Made by a program: the position numbers and the translations under genes. Positions 53,310 through 62,535 of a DNA stretch of 64,000 nt are shown one piece after another. The notes beneath the pieces were generated by a model. It searched no databases and was not told where the DNA came from. It saw nothing but the letters and a program-made list of their open reading frames with translations. The DNA is from Salisediminibacterium halotolerans (GTDB lineage: Bacteria > Bacillota > Bacilli > Bacillales > Salisediminibacteriaceae), in assembly GCF_003814815.1 (NCBI RefSeq), contig NZ_RKQQ01000001.1:434001-498000 (forward strand), written 5' to 3'. Positions within the stretch are counted from its first letter, which is position 1, and the number at the start of each line of letters is the position of its first letter.

Positions 53310-53333
53310 CATGCCCTTCTCAGTGCGGGGTAT
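53310..53333 (+). terminator. Degenerate terminator copy left of repeat 4
   Basis: ATGCCCTTCTCAGTGCGGGGTAT matches 19 of 23 positions of the glyA terminator at 53875 in the same orientation, with stem-breaking changes. It looks like an old duplicate left by insertion of repeat copy 4. Confidence 0.65.
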
Positions 53334-53871
53334 TTAGACTGCAGACAAACGATTATTTTGGTGTCAGCCATGAATCCACTACCCTCCGCTTGCCCCGGGC
53401 AAGGACTCAGCTAGTATTCGGCGGTCTCAGACCGCCGAATACGGATCTTCGTCTCTTGCTTTCCCGGAGGCGTCGGAGGAGTGGATGCACGGCTTCTTTT
53501 TGCTCGGATGGGACTAAGTCATCCATCCAAACCATTTCCATGTCCATACGTTTAGCAGCTAAGTTCTTCGAGAGCATTCCTTTCACCCCTGAATTCATAG
53601 ATGATGACTTCGGAAGGCTGCTGGCGAAAAACCCGCGAGACTCCCGCGGAAAAAAAAGGGCCAGGCCTGACCCCGCAGAGCGATAGCTCGAGGAGGCAGG
53701 CGGTCCTTCCGCAGGACGCGAGCGATGGTTGTCGACCAGCAGCCGATCACGCCCATTGTTTTCTCTATCCGGACATTGACTCAATGGAACCTCTTCGAGG
53801 TTCATTTTATCTCTATTATAAAAAAAGACTGCAGACTTGTCTCGGGGTAATCGAGACTTTGTCTACAGTCT
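53334..53871. mobile_element. Structured repeat copy 4 / IS remnant
   Basis: About 538 bp with ends TTAGACTGCAGACAAAC and CTTTGTCTACAGTCT. The left third is the same hairpin core as copies 2 and 3, with module TTCGGCGGTC/GACCGCCGAA at 53417-53439. After 53500 it switches to sequence encoding the start of a transposase on the minus strand, then a nested palindromic module with arms GGCTGCTGG/CCAGCAGCC (53616-53744), then a terminator-like hairpin beside the right end (53828-53871). I read it as a deletion derivative of the insertion sequence that mobilises this repeat family. Confidence 0.75.
53500..53578 (-). pseudogene. 5' remnant of an IS1182-like transposase
   Basis: From the ATG at 53578 the minus strand encodes MLSKNLAAKRMDMEMVW followed by MDDLVPSE, after which the frame enters the repeat core. 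The pattern E-M-V-x-[MI]-D-x-L-V-P resembles the N-terminus of IS1182-family transposases (from memory). AAAGGA precedes the ATG. About 26 codons remain of an expected 450-550, so it is not functional. Confidence 0.55.
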
Positions 53872-53902
53872 GAAATGCCCCGCTCAATGCGGGGCATGTT
53901 TA
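53872..53902 (-). terminator. Terminator of glyA
   Basis: Minus-strand ATGCCCCGCATTGAGCGGGGCAT followed by TT; stem directly after the glyA stop and abutting repeat copy 4. Confidence 0.85.
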
Positions 53903-53906
53903 ATGC

Positions 53907-55172
53907 TTACATCCGTTCGTACATCGGGAATTGTGCTGTCAGCTGCGAAACAGCGCCGGCAGCTTCGTCGATCGCCGATTCGTCGTCCGGATTTTTTAAT
54001 ACGAGCGAGATGATTTTACCGACATTTCGCAAGTCGTTTTCCGTAAACCCGCGGGAAGTAACCGCAGCCGTGCCGATGCGAAGGCCGCTCGTCACAAACG
54101 GGCTCTCCGGATCAAACGGAATCGTGTTTTTGTTGGTCGTGATTCCTGTTCGGTCCAAAGCTTCTTCGGCCGTTTTTCCGGTAATGCCGAGAGAACGCAA
54201 GTCAAGGAGCACAAGGTGGTTGTCTGTGCCGCCGGAAACGAGGTTCACGCCCTCTTCTTCCAGCGAATCTGCCAGCGCCGCGGCATTGGCTTTGACCTGT
54301 TTAGCGTATTCGGTGAATTCTGTCGTCAGCGCTTCACCGAAGGCAACTGCTTTCGCGGCGATGACGTGCATAAGCGGGCCGCCTTGGATCCCCGGGAAGA
54401 TCGCTTTATCGATTTTTTTCGCGTATTCTTCGCGGCAAAGAATCATCCCGCCCCGCGGTCCGCGCAAGGTTTTATGCGTTGTTGTCGTAACAAAATCAGC
54501 GTGCGGCACAGGGCTCTGGTGCTCGCCGACAGCTGCCAGACCGGCGATGTGAGCCATATCAACCATTAAATACGCCCCGACATCATCGGCAATATCACGG
54601 AAAATGCTGAAGTCGATTTCGCGCGGATAGGCGCTTGCCCCGGCAACAATCATTTTCGGTTTATGCTCGAGCGCTTTTTGGCGCACGTCGTTATAATCGA
54701 GCATGCCGCTGTCTTGGTCAACGCCGTATTCGATAAAGTTATACTGTTTCCCGCTGAAATTGACTTTGCTTCCGTGCGTTAAGTGTCCGCCGTGCGAGAG
54801 GTTCATGCCGAGTACGGTATCGCCTTGTTCCAGCATGGCATAATAAACAGCCATATTTGCCTGTGCGCCGGAATGCGGCTGCACGTTGACATGTTCAGCG
54901 CCGAAGAGCTCTTTTGCGCGGTCGCGGGCAATGTTTTCCGCGACGTCAACGTGTTCACATCCGCCGTAGTAACGCTTAGCCGGGTACCCTTCCGCATATT
55001 TGTTCGTCAAAACGGACCCTTGTGCTTCCATAACAGCTTCTGAAACAAAATTTTCCGAGGCGATCAGCTCAATGTTGGTTTGCTGCCGCTTCCGTTCGGC
55101 TTCGATCGCTTGAAAAATCTCCGCGTCCTGTTCTTTAACATGAGCCAAATCCCTCTGTTCAATCGTCTTCAT
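53907..55172 (-). CDS. glyA: Serine hydroxymethyltransferase
   Basis: PLP enzyme converting serine and tetrahydrofolate to glycine and methylene-THF. 421 residues from the start at 55172 (MKTIEQRD), 7 bp after AGGAGG; an upstream ATG overlaps the RBS. PLP lysine in [16 protein letters not shown]; substrate regions [17 protein letters not shown] and [10 protein letters not shown]. Normal length and position. Confidence 0.97.
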   Translation of the reverse strand: MKTIEQRDLAHVKEQDAEIFQAIEAERKRQQTNIELIASENFVSEAVMEAQGSVLTNKYAEGYPAKRYYGGCEHVDVAENIARDRAKELFGAEHVNVQPHSGAQANMAVYYAMLEQGDTVLGMNLSHGGHLTHGSKVNFSGKQYNFIEYGVDQDSGMLDYNDVRQKALEHKPKMIVAGASAYPREIDFSIFRDIADDVGAYLMVDMAHIAGLAAVGEHQSPVPHADFVTTTTHKTLRGPRGGMILCREEYAKKIDKAIFPGIQGGPLMHVIAAKAVAFGEALTTEFTEYAKQVKANAAALADSLEEEGVNLVSGGTDNHLVLLDLRSLGITGKTAEEALDRTGITTNKNTIPFDPESPFVTSGLRIGTAAVTSRGFTENDLRNVGKIISLVLKNPDDESAIDEAAGAVSQLTAQFPMYERM

Positions 55173-55241
55173 TGCCATTCCTCCTGAACGATTTACGCAC
55201 GATGCGCTTCATTTGAGATTACGTGTGTTCACTCAACGTAT

Positions 55242-55270
55242 ATTCTACTCCTTTCACCTGCGTTTGTAAA
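55242..55270 (-). promoter_or_regulatory. glyA promoter
   Basis: Minus-strand -35 TTTACA (55265-55270), 17 bp, -10 TAGAAT (55242-55247). Confidence 0.7.
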
Positions 55271-55371
55271 AGGTCTAAATAGAAGTCGAATCAATGTATG
55301 CGGATACATTTTCAGATAATTTTTTTGATTCAGAAATTTATTCCCACCCTTAACATTTTTTTCTATTCATA

Positions 55372-55400
55372 TTGACGCTCGCGAGGAAAAACCGTATGAT
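55372..55400 (+). promoter_or_regulatory. Promoter of the alanine symporter gene
   Basis: -35 TTGACG (55372-55377), 17 bp, -10 TATGAT (55395-55400), 33 bp before the start codon. Confidence 0.75.
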
Positions 55401-55432
55401 CAGTACATCACAAAGGACGAGGAGGATTGGCG

Positions 55433-56884
55433 ATGGAATTAATTGTCATTGCATCATTTTTAGACGGGGTCGATCAGCTCGTCAACTGGCTGAACGACTT
55501 ATTGTGGACATACATATTAATCGGATTGCTTTTAGGTCTCGGGGTATTCTTCACGATTCGAACGCGCTTTGTTCAATTTCGGCTTTTTGGCGAGATGTTC
55601 CGCGTCATCGCGGAGAAAAAAGACAGCGATAAAGGGATTTCTGCTTTTCAGGCGTTTACGATCAGCACCGCCTCCCGCGTCGGAACGGGAAATTTAACCG
55701 GCGTCGCGCTTGCGATTGCCATCGGCGGTCCCGGAGCCGTATTTTGGATGTGGATGGTTGCGATTATCGGCATGGCTACCGCCTTTATCGAAAGTACGCT
55801 TGCCCAGGTATATAAAGTCCGCGACGGCGAAAATTTTCGCGGCGGACCGGCGTATTATATGGAAAAAGCGATCGGCAGCCGCACTCTCGGTATTATCTTC
55901 GCGATCCTCTTGACGCTTTGCTTTGGGCTGATCTTCAATTCTGTCCAGGCAAACACGATCACAGAAGCGTTTGACGGGGCATTCGGTGTGAACCGTCTCG
56001 TTCTCGGTTTAATCATCGCCGCTGTCGCCGGGCTCGTTATTTTCGGCGGCGTCCGCCGGATTGCACGGGTGACGCAAGTCGTCGTACCTGTGATGGCAAC
56101 AGTATACTTGCTCGTAGCTTTCTTTGTTGTCGTCACGAACTTCACGCTCATTCCCGATGTATTTGCTTTGATCGTCTCCGAAGCGTTCGGGGTGACAGAA
56201 ATTGTCGGAGGCGGCGCAGGCGCTGCGATTATGCAAGGTGTCCGGCGCGGCCTGTTTTCCAATGAGGCCGGAATGGGCAGCGTTCCGAACGCCGCGGCGA
56301 CCGCCAATGTCAGCCACCCGGCCAAGCAAGGGCTCGTGCAAAGCCTCGGTGTCTTCTTTGATACGATCATTATTTGTTCTGCGACCGCGTTTCTTATTTT
56401 AATGACCGATCTGTATCAGACAGGCGGACCGGATGTTGACGGCATACAGCTGACGCAGGCTTCGCTGCAGGTTCACGTCGGCGAGTGGGCGACGGTGTTT
56501 GTCGCGATTGCTATTTTGTTTTTCTCCTTCAGTTCGATTATCGGAAACTATTACTACGGTGAGACAAACATTGAATTTATCGGCAACAGCAAATCCTGGC
56601 TGACACTGTACCGGCTTGCCGTTCTCAGCATGGTTGTTTTCGGCGCTCTTGCTGAAGTCGTGCTCGTCTGGAACTTGGCTGATATCTTCATGGGATCGAT
56701 GGCCGTAATCAACTTGATTGTCATCTTCTTTCTGGGTGGCACAGCCTATAAAGTGCTAAAAGACTACATGCAGCAGCGTGATGCCGGGGAAAATCCGGTC
56801 TTTTACGCCGATCATGTCAGCGGCCTCCGCGGCGCAGAGTGCTGGGAACGCGGACGCGACCGGCGCGACCGCAAAAAACGTTAA
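55433..56884 (+). CDS. alsT: Sodium:alanine/glycine symporter (AGCS family)
   Basis: 483 residues from the ATG at 55433 (GAGGAGG RBS). About ten membrane segments. Family signatures: FTISTASRVGTGNLTGVALA, GGPGAVFWMWMVAIIGMATA, and RRGLFSNEAGMGSVPNAAAT. Imports alanine or glycine (possibly glutamine) with sodium, which suits an alkaliphile. It ends in a basic tail rich in Arg/Lys. Its stop overlaps the stop of the convergent ywlG. Position next to glyA may reflect glycine use. Confidence 0.92.
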   Translation: MELIVIASFLDGVDQLVNWLNDLLWTYILIGLLLGLGVFFTIRTRFVQFRLFGEMFRVIAEKKDSDKGISAFQAFTISTASRVGTGNLTGVALAIAIGGPGAVFWMWMVAIIGMATAFIESTLAQVYKVRDGENFRGGPAYYMEKAIGSRTLGIIFAILLTLCFGLIFNSVQANTITEAFDGAFGVNRLVLGLIIAAVAGLVIFGGVRRIARVTQVVVPVMATVYLLVAFFVVVTNFTLIPDVFALIVSEAFGVTEIVGGGAGAAIMQGVRRGLFSNEAGMGSVPNAAATANVSHPAKQGLVQSLGVFFDTIIICSATAFLILMTDLYQTGGPDVDGIQLTQASLQVHVGEWATVFVAIAILFFSFSSIIGNYYYGETNIEFIGNSKSWLTLYRLAVLSMVVFGALAEVVLVWNLADIFMGSMAVINLIVIFFLGGTAYKVLKDYMQQRDAGENPVFYADHVSGLRGAECWERGRDRRDRKKR

Positions 56885-57432
56885 CGATATTCCGCGCGGG
56901 CGCCGCCGATCAGTTTCGGCCGCGTCCGTGCATACGTTACATGGGCATTGCCGATTGTTTCAACGGAGGTTCGCACCGGAACAGCGACGGGTTTTAATTG
57001 CATGCCGATGAATGTGTCGCCGATATCAATGCCGGCATCGGCTTGAATTTCTTCTACGACAGCCGGTTCGTCCATTTGCCGGTACGCGTAAGCAGCCATT
57101 GATCCGCCCGCTTGAGGCACAGGAACAACGGTAACCGGAGACAGCCGCTCCCGTTCCGTGTATTCGCGCGAAACGGTGAGCGCCCGGTTAATATGCTCAC
57201 ATCCTTGAAAGGCAAGGTAAACGTCGTTTTTTTCCGCAAAACGCTTAAGCGCTTGCCAAATCGCCGCTGCGATCTCTGTCGATCCGGCGCTGCCGATTTT
57301 TTCTCCTTTCACCTCGCTTGTGCTCGTCCCGACGGCCAACACCCCGCCTGCCGGTATCGCCGCCTGCTCTTGCAGTTCATCAAGTGCCCGGCTCAGTTTC
57401 AGCGTAATTTCCTCATAAATTGCATCTGTCAT
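56881..57432 (-). CDS. ywlG: YwlG/UPF0340 family protein
   Basis: 183 residues from the start at 57432 (AAAGGAGG RBS). Conserved GGVLAVGTSTSEVKGEKIGS and FQGCEHINRALTV identify the TIGR01440 family, which always sits near rpiB and glyA in bacilli. The fold is probably alpha/beta; function unknown. Its TAA shares three bases with the stop of the convergent alsT. Confidence 0.88.
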   Translation of the reverse strand: MTDAIYEEITLKLSRALDELQEQAAIPAGGVLAVGTSTSEVKGEKIGSAGSTEIAAAIWQALKRFAEKNDVYLAFQGCEHINRALTVSREYTERERLSPVTVVPVPQAGGSMAAYAYRQMDEPAVVEEIQADAGIDIGDTFIGMQLKPVAVPVRTSVETIGNAHVTYARTRPKLIGGARAEYR

Positions 57433-57460
57433 CAGAGCTCCTCCTTTCAAATGATTGCAG

Positions 57461-57490
57461 AAAACCCTCCCCGAACGGTAACGGAGAGGG
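57461..57490 (-). terminator. Terminator after rpiB
   Basis: Minus-strand CCCTCTCCGTTACCGTTCGG then GGAGGGTTTT. It separates rpiB from ywlG. Confidence 0.75.
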
Positions 57491-57500
57491 CGTCAACAAC

Positions 57501-57947
57501 TCAGCGATTCGCTTTTTCATACATCATGACTTTTTGCACGCGTTTTTCGTGTCTGCCGCCTTCAAACTCGGTTGTCAGCCACGTTCGTGCGATTTCTTCG
57601 GCAAGGCCCGGGCCGATCACGCGCTCGCCCATCGCAAGCACGTTTGAATCGTTATGCGCACGGGTCGCCTGTGCGGAAAACAAATCATGAACGAGCGCGC
57701 ACCGGATTCCCGGCACTTTATTAGCCGAAATCGACATGCCGATTCCGGTGCCGCAAATGACAATGCCGCGGTCTGCTTCGCCGCCGGCTACTTTTTCCGC
57801 AGCGGGAATGCCGTAGTCCGCGTAATCGACGGATTCACTGCTGTTGCAGCCGACATCGACCGCTTCATGACCGAGTTCTTCAATTACTTTGATAATGTCG
57901 CCTTTCAAATTGTATCCTGCATGATCTGAACCGATCGCTATTTTCAT
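57501..57947 (-). CDS. rpiB: Ribose-5-phosphate isomerase B / sugar-phosphate isomerase
   Basis: Interconverts ribose 5-phosphate and ribulose 5-phosphate. 148 residues, RpiB/LacAB family. N-terminal MKIAIGSDHAGYNLKG, active-site region GIVICGTGIGMSISANKVPGI, and LAMGERVIGPGLA. Normal length. Follows the chemotaxis receptor gene by 27 bp. Confidence 0.95.
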   Translation of the reverse strand: MKIAIGSDHAGYNLKGDIIKVIEELGHEAVDVGCNSSESVDYADYGIPAAEKVAGGEADRGIVICGTGIGMSISANKVPGIRCALVHDLFSAQATRAHNDSNVLAMGERVIGPGLAEEIARTWLTTEFEGGRHEKRVQKVMMYEKANR

Positions 57948-57974
57948 CGCTATTCACGCTCCTGCTTCTTTTTT

Positions 57975-59264
57975 TTATACTTTAAACCGAGAAATGGTTT
58001 GTTTCAACGACTCTGCCTGCTGCAGAAGAGCTTCAGATGATGCGGCGATTTCTTGCATCATCGACGTCTGTTCGGCGACCGCTTCCGCCGCATCAGCCGT
58101 TCCGGCTGCGGTTTCTTCGGCGACAGCCGCAACGTTTTGTGACTCTTGTGCGGTTTTTTCCGCAGCTGCCAGCTGCTGATCAGCCAATTGATAAATGGTC
58201 CGCACCGATTCGGCTGCTTCATTAATCGTTTCGGCCATCCCGGCCATCGTCTTGTTCGCCGCAATCCCTCGTTTTGCTTCGCTGTTCGCTTGCTCCACTT
58301 GGGCAGAGACAATCTGGACAACACTTCGGACATCTTTTTGCATCGTCGTGATTAGATCGCTGATATTTGCGGCCGCATTCGTGCTCTGGTCGGCCAATTT
58401 TCGCACCTCATCGGCAACAACGGCAAAACCTTTGCCGTGTTCTCCCGCTCGCGCTGCTTCGATCGATGCGTTCAAGGCGAGTAAATTCGTCTGCCCGGCA
58501 ATATTTCCGACAAGTGAGATAATTTCTTCGACTTGGGCCGCGTTTTCCTCGAGTCTTTGCACCCATGTCAGCGATCCCTCATTTTCACGCGCGAGCTGCT
58601 CAACACCGGCAACGAGAGCCTCGATCACTTCCCGGCTCTCCTGCAGCGAGCGCACCATATCGGAAGAAAGCCGATCGGTTTTTTCCGCATACGCCTGCAC
58701 TTCAGCTGCTGTATCGCGGACATCGTCGATGCTTTCTGAGGCGTTTTGAATCGACTGGGCGGATTGCTGAGAACCGCCGGAGATTTCTTCGACGGAACGA
58801 TTAATCGTCTCTGCTTGCTTTGCTGCTTGATCCGATGCCGATCGCATCATCTTCACCTGTTCATTCGTAGTTGAAAAATGGCTGTTCACATCTTGAAACA
58901 TTGTTTGCAGACTCGCAATCATTTGATTATAAGTTTGCGCGAGCGAGCGCAATTCATCGTCGGATTTAGGGACATCGACACCGTTTTTTAAATCTCCCGA
59001 GGCAACTTTCGCAGCCCCTTTTTCAAGGCGTTCGAGCGGCCTGACAATTGCCCGCGCGCCTAAGTAGCCGAGAATACCGGTCCAAATGATCCCTAAAACA
59101 AACGTTAATACGATGAATCCGTTCGCGCTCATTCCTAACGACGCTTCTACATAATCGCTGACGACAAAAATAAAAAAGGCGCTCATTGAATAGGTGACGG
59201 CTGCCACTGTACAAATCCCCAACACCATTTTCCGCTTAATGCTGAAACGGTAACCCCCCTGCAT
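57975..59264 (-). CDS. Methyl-accepting chemotaxis protein
   Basis: 429 residues. Two membrane helices (about 13-33 and 45-67) with only a short external loop, then a HAMP domain ([24 protein letters not shown]) read in two parts, and a long signalling coiled coil with the conserved hairpin tip [21 protein letters not shown]. With almost no external sensor domain, it likely senses membrane state, or through the cytoplasmic part. It lies between ywlE and rpiB, where B. subtilis has no such gene. Confidence 0.93.
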   Translation of the reverse strand: MQGGYRFSIKRKMVLGICTVAAVTYSMSAFFIFVVSDYVEASLGMSANGFIVLTFVLGIIWTGILGYLGARAIVRPLERLEKGAAKVASGDLKNGVDVPKSDDELRSLAQTYNQMIASLQTMFQDVNSHFSTTNEQVKMMRSASDQAAKQAETINRSVEEISGGSQQSAQSIQNASESIDDVRDTAAEVQAYAEKTDRLSSDMVRSLQESREVIEALVAGVEQLARENEGSLTWVQRLEENAAQVEEIISLVGNIAGQTNLLALNASIEAARAGEHGKGFAVVADEVRKLADQSTNAAANISDLITTMQKDVRSVVQIVSAQVEQANSEAKRGIAANKTMAGMAETINEAAESVRTIYQLADQQLAAAEKTAQESQNVAAVAEETAAGTADAAEAVAEQTSMMQEIAASSEALLQQAESLKQTISRFKV

Positions 59265-59344
59265 GACGATCCCTCCGGCTGCTGTATTGGATGTTTGGTT
59301 GAATGACTGTATTGAATAGCGTGTTGAATAGCGGGGCAGACGGA

Positions 59345-60016
59345 TTAGGACTCTGACGAATCATCCTCGCCCAGCTTAGGTAAAATCCGTTCGATCGCCG
59401 CTTCAAGCTCTTCGTACGTTTCATTGTAAACTTCGTCGCCTGCTCCGAACGGATCGCGAATATCAAGGGCGGGAATATCCCAAGCGAGACGGTCAATCCG
59501 TGATTGATGAGGCTGGAGTGCATCGAGCAGTTTCTCTTCGAGTTTTTCCTGCTGCTTTGTTTTTTCTTTCTTTTGATTATAATCCTCGACCTCGGCCTGA
59601 TGCTCTTGCAAAATTGCCTTCCGCGTTTCTTCCAGTTTGCGGTATTCTTCTTTCAATTCAGCAATTTTTTGCTGCGTTTCTTCATCTTCTATTGCGTATT
59701 CTTTCACCGTAAAAAGCCGGTCTTCCGCCTCCGGGTAAAGTTCGCGAACGCCGTCTTTATGGTTTTCTGTCATCGTTAATATCAAATCCGCCGACGTAAT
59801 CATGTGCTGTTCGAGCGGTTTGCCTTGATGACTTTCCATGATTCCCCGCTTTTCCAGCTGCCGCTTGGCGCCTTCCGACATCGGCATTCCTTCGGATCCG
59901 TGAATACCTGCTGAAGCGGCTTCCAAGTCGCCGTTGGTTTTTTTATGCTCAAAAATCGCTTCTGCCAGCGGGCTGCGGCATGTATTGCCGGTACAGACAA
60001 ACAAAACTCTTGTCAT
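59345..60016 (-). CDS. ywlE: Protein-arginine phosphatase YwlE with coiled-coil insert
   Basis: Low-molecular-weight phosphatase acting on phospho-arginine proteins. P-loop [11 protein letters not shown] (Cys8, Thr12, Arg14) with the Thr characteristic of arginine phosphatases; general acid Asp188 in RDPFGAGD. The family is about 150 residues; this one is 223. An extra stretch of about 75 Glu/Lys/Gln-rich residues (about 108-184), predicted coiled coil, lies just before the DPFG loop. Catalytic parts appear intact. Confidence 0.9.
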   Translation of the reverse strand: MTRVLFVCTGNTCRSPLAEAIFEHKKTNGDLEAASAGIHGSEGMPMSEGAKRQLEKRGIMESHQGKPLEQHMITSADLILTMTENHKDGVRELYPEAEDRLFTVKEYAIEDEETQQKIAELKEEYRKLEETRKAILQEHQAEVEDYNQKKEKTKQQEKLEEKLLDALQPHQSRIDRLAWDIPALDIRDPFGAGDEVYNETYEELEAAIERILPKLGEDDSSES

Positions 60017-60170
60017 TTTCGGTCACTTCCTTTGCTGATTTCGAACAGATAGGTCTATTCGAGTCTAGTTTAGCATATTTTTTCCTGCGAAAAACCCTCG
60101 ATGTTATATGCATCCTAGGTTTTCCCGCTGACGTCAGCGGACAAACTCCGTTTCCGGCCCGATTGCCGGT

Positions 60171-61235
60171 TTAATTGCTGTCTTCTGCTGAAACCCGCCG
60201 GCCGCCGGCGGCTTTTAACAGCCGGTTCATCACCGCTCCGCCAATCCCGCTGTCGGCAAACGTTACGGCATAAATGATATCGACCTCTGAACGTTTGAAC
60301 ACTCTCAACGCATCGTACAGCCGTCTCGCCGCTTCCGCGGGGTCAGCTTGCGGACCGAGAGAAACTTCCTGCTCGGCTCCTGTTGTGCCGATCTGCTCCT
60401 CAAAAACGAGCGCGCCGGCACGTTTTCCGGCAGCTTTTGCATCATGCACTACGGCGGCTAAAAAAGCCGCGTCGCCGTCAACAAGCACTAGCGGAGCGTC
60501 CGGAGCATAATGAGCGTACTTCATTCCCGGAGACTTCGGCTTTGCGCTCTGATCAAAAGCGAGCGACGGATCGACCGCAACCGGGCCGACAACCGCCTCT
60601 AATTCTTCTTTCGAAATACCGCCCGGCCTTAAGATCATCACCGGCGTCTGGGTCGCATCCACCACGGTGGATTCCACCCCTACTCCTGTTTCCCCGCCGT
60701 CAAGCACAACCGGAATTCTCCCGTTCAAATCGTCATACACATGCCTCGCCGATGTCGGACTCGGGCGGCCCGATCGGTTAGCACTCGGAGCCGCAAGCGG
60801 CAGATCAGCAGCTGTAATTAGCGCGAGCGCCGCCGGATCAGCCGGCATCCGCATCCCGACAGTGTCCAGCCCGGCCGTCACTTTCGGCGACAAGCTGCCG
60901 TTATGCCGAAGTACAATTGTCAGCGGCCCGGGCCAAAAAGCGTTCATTAATTGTTCCGCTCCCGGGGGAATGTCGTCTGCATAGCGTTTTGCCTGTTCGA
61001 TCCCGGCAATATGAACGATGAGCGGATTATCGGACGGGCGCCCTTTCGCTTCATAGATTCGCGCGATCGCTTCATCTAACGTCGCATCTCCGCCTAAACC
61101 GTACACCGTTTCTGTCGGAAACGCGACGACTTCACCGCTTTTCAATAGCTGCGCCGCTTCCTCGACCGCCGGGTCATCAACAAGGTTATCCACACTTGTA
61201 TCCACTTGCCGAAGCACTGTTTTATATCCTTGCAT
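60171..61235 (-). CDS. tsaC: Threonylcarbamoyl-AMP synthase, long Sua5 type
   Basis: First step of the tRNA t6A modification (YwlC). 354 residues from the ATG at 61235. N-terminal YrdC domain: VVAFPTETVYGLGGDAT, KGRPSDNPLIVHI, and the Lys/Ser-rich substrate cleft LAAPSANRSGRPSPT. C-terminal Sua5 domain (about 240-340) after a linker with SPGMKYAHYAPDAPL. Gene order prmC - [no spoIIR] - tsaC - [no mntP] - ywlE. Confidence 0.95.
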   Translation of the reverse strand: MQGYKTVLRQVDTSVDNLVDDPAVEEAAQLLKSGEVVAFPTETVYGLGGDATLDEAIARIYEAKGRPSDNPLIVHIAGIEQAKRYADDIPPGAEQLMNAFWPGPLTIVLRHNGSLSPKVTAGLDTVGMRMPADPAALALITAADLPLAAPSANRSGRPSPTSARHVYDDLNGRIPVVLDGGETGVGVESTVVDATQTPVMILRPGGISKEELEAVVGPVAVDPSLAFDQSAKPKSPGMKYAHYAPDAPLVLVDGDAAFLAAVVHDAKAAGKRAGALVFEEQIGTTGAEQEVSLGPQADPAEAARRLYDALRVFKRSEVDIIYAVTFADSGIGGAVMNRLLKAAGGRRVSAEDSN

Positions 61236-61357
61236 CACGTCGCCTCCTCACGGCTATATTGTGCGCAACAGCGGGCTTCTTGTCAATGTTTCATTCTTGA
61301 CAGCACAAGCACTTTTTTCTTGTTTGTCAACCGGGGAACGTACGCTCCTCCCCAACG

Positions 61358-61638
61358 TTATCCACATTCTCGCTGAAAAGCCCGGGGATAACTTGTGTGT
61401 AAATTTGCTAACTTGTGGATAAATCGAATGTTTTTGTTCATAAGTCCGTTTGAATTCTTAATGCCGAACGAAGAAATCCCTTTCATACGCAAGGGGTTTG
61501 TGGAGGTTGGGGATGAAAAAATTTTTTTGCTGTGAATTTGGGGATAAATCGACCTTGTTTGTGGATAAGCAGGTTCGAACGGCAAAAAAATCCCGCCGCT
61601 GTGCACAATCATCCACAGCCGGCGGGGAGTTATCCTCA
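61358..61638. promoter_or_regulatory. DnaA-box cluster between prmC and tsaC
   Basis: Three perfect TTATCCACA boxes: 61358-61366 (plus), 61414-61422 (minus) and 61560-61568 (minus). Three one-mismatch boxes: 61394-61402 (minus, TTACACACA), 61609-61617 (plus, TCATCCACA) and 61630-61638 (plus, TTATCCTCA). The intervening 130 bp is AT-rich. No dnaA or dnaN is near, so this is not oriC. B. subtilis has a DnaA-binding cluster near ywlC (from memory), so this looks like a conserved regulatory cluster. Confidence 0.8.
61584..61627 (-). terminator. Terminator of prfA-prmC
   Basis: Minus-strand CCCGCCGGCTGTG/CACAGCGGCGGG stem followed by ATTTTTTT. One of the near-consensus DnaA boxes lies in the stem. 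Confidence 0.85.
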
Positions 61639-62535
61639 AGTATTCGGAACATGACAGAGAACAATCCGTTCTTTGCCGTTTATATCGAGCTGCACCGTGA
61701 CGTCTGCTTCGGGAAATTCAGCCAACAGCAGTTCACGCACGCTTTCACCTTGATTCCAGCCGATCTCAAACGCGGCCAGCCCGGGACGAGACAGCACTTC
61801 CGGCAGCTGAGCTATCAGCCGCCGGTAAATGCTTAACCCGTCCGCTCCGGCAAAGAGCGCGCCGGCCGGTTCATGATCAGTCACATTCGTTTTCATCGCT
61901 GTCCGCTCGGCTTCCGGGATATAGGGCGGATTGCTGATTATAACATCCGCCGCACACTCCGCTTCAATCAGCGGTTGAAGCGCATCGCCGCGCAAAAACG
62001 TTATGCCGTCTGCGCCGTGCCTGGACGCATTTTCCTCGGCTTTTGCTAACGCTTTGTCGCTCACATCCGTTGCCGTCACGTTAAACGGCCTCGAATCCCC
62101 GGAGGTTAACTTATATTCATGCCAGAGATGATAAAGCGTAACAGCAATGATCCCGCTTCCTGTGCCGATATCGACAAGATGGCGGGGCGGAGGGGACATC
62201 GTTTTCATTGCGCAAAATACCGCGTCGACGAGCTCTTCTGTTTCCTGACGCGGAATGAGCACATCGTTGGAAACAGCATAATCCCGGTCCCAAAACACTT
62301 CCGTTCCGGTGATGTGCTGCACCGGGACACCCGAACAGGCGCGCCGGACATCGGCCTCAAACGCCAGCAGCTGCTCGTCGTCCAGTTCCGTGCGCATTTC
62401 AGCAAACAGGCGCGTCCGGCTCCAGCCGGTATGGTGCTGCAAAAGACGGCGGGCTATTTCTTCTTCCCAGCCGTGCTCCTGCAAAGAAGAAGAAGCCCGG
62501 TTAAGGGCTTCATAAACGGTTACGGCGCGGTTCAT
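61636..62535 (-). CDS. prmC: Release factor glutamine methyltransferase
   Basis: Methylates the Gln of the GGQ motif in release factors. 299 residues. N-terminal helical domain, SAM motif [17 protein letters not shown], and catalytic [17 protein letters not shown]. It overlaps the prfA stop by 4 bp (ATGA), the usual pairing. spoIIR, which follows in sporulating bacilli, is not present. Confidence 0.96.
   Translation of the reverse strand: MNRAVTVYEALNRASSSLQEHGWEEEIARRLLQHHTGWSRTRLFAEMRTELDDEQLLAFEADVRRACSGVPVQHITGTEVFWDRDYAVSNDVLIPRQETEELVDAVFCAMKTMSPPPRHLVDIGTGSGIIAVTLYHLWHEYKLTSGDSRPFNVTATDVSDKALAKAEENASRHGADGITFLRGDALQPLIEAECAADVIISNPPYIPEAERTAMKTNVTDHEPAGALFAGADGLSIYRRLIAQLPEVLSRPGLAAFEIGWNQGESVRELLLAEFPEADVTVQLDINGKERIVLCHVPNT

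Noticed and set aside
53407-53805. A 132-residue protein gene on the minus strand at repeat copy 4
   Set aside because: Only the middle part resembles a transposase start; both ends read through repeat modules, so it is a chimera of a broken element.
55200-55430. Riboswitch (glycine type) upstream of glyA or the alanine symporter
   Set aside because: The leaders are about 35-60 bases long, too short, and no conserved aptamer core could be seen.
61358-61638. oriC
   Set aside because: DnaA boxes are present, but there is no dnaA, dnaN, rpmH or DNA-unwinding element arrangement; the neighbours are prmC and tsaC.
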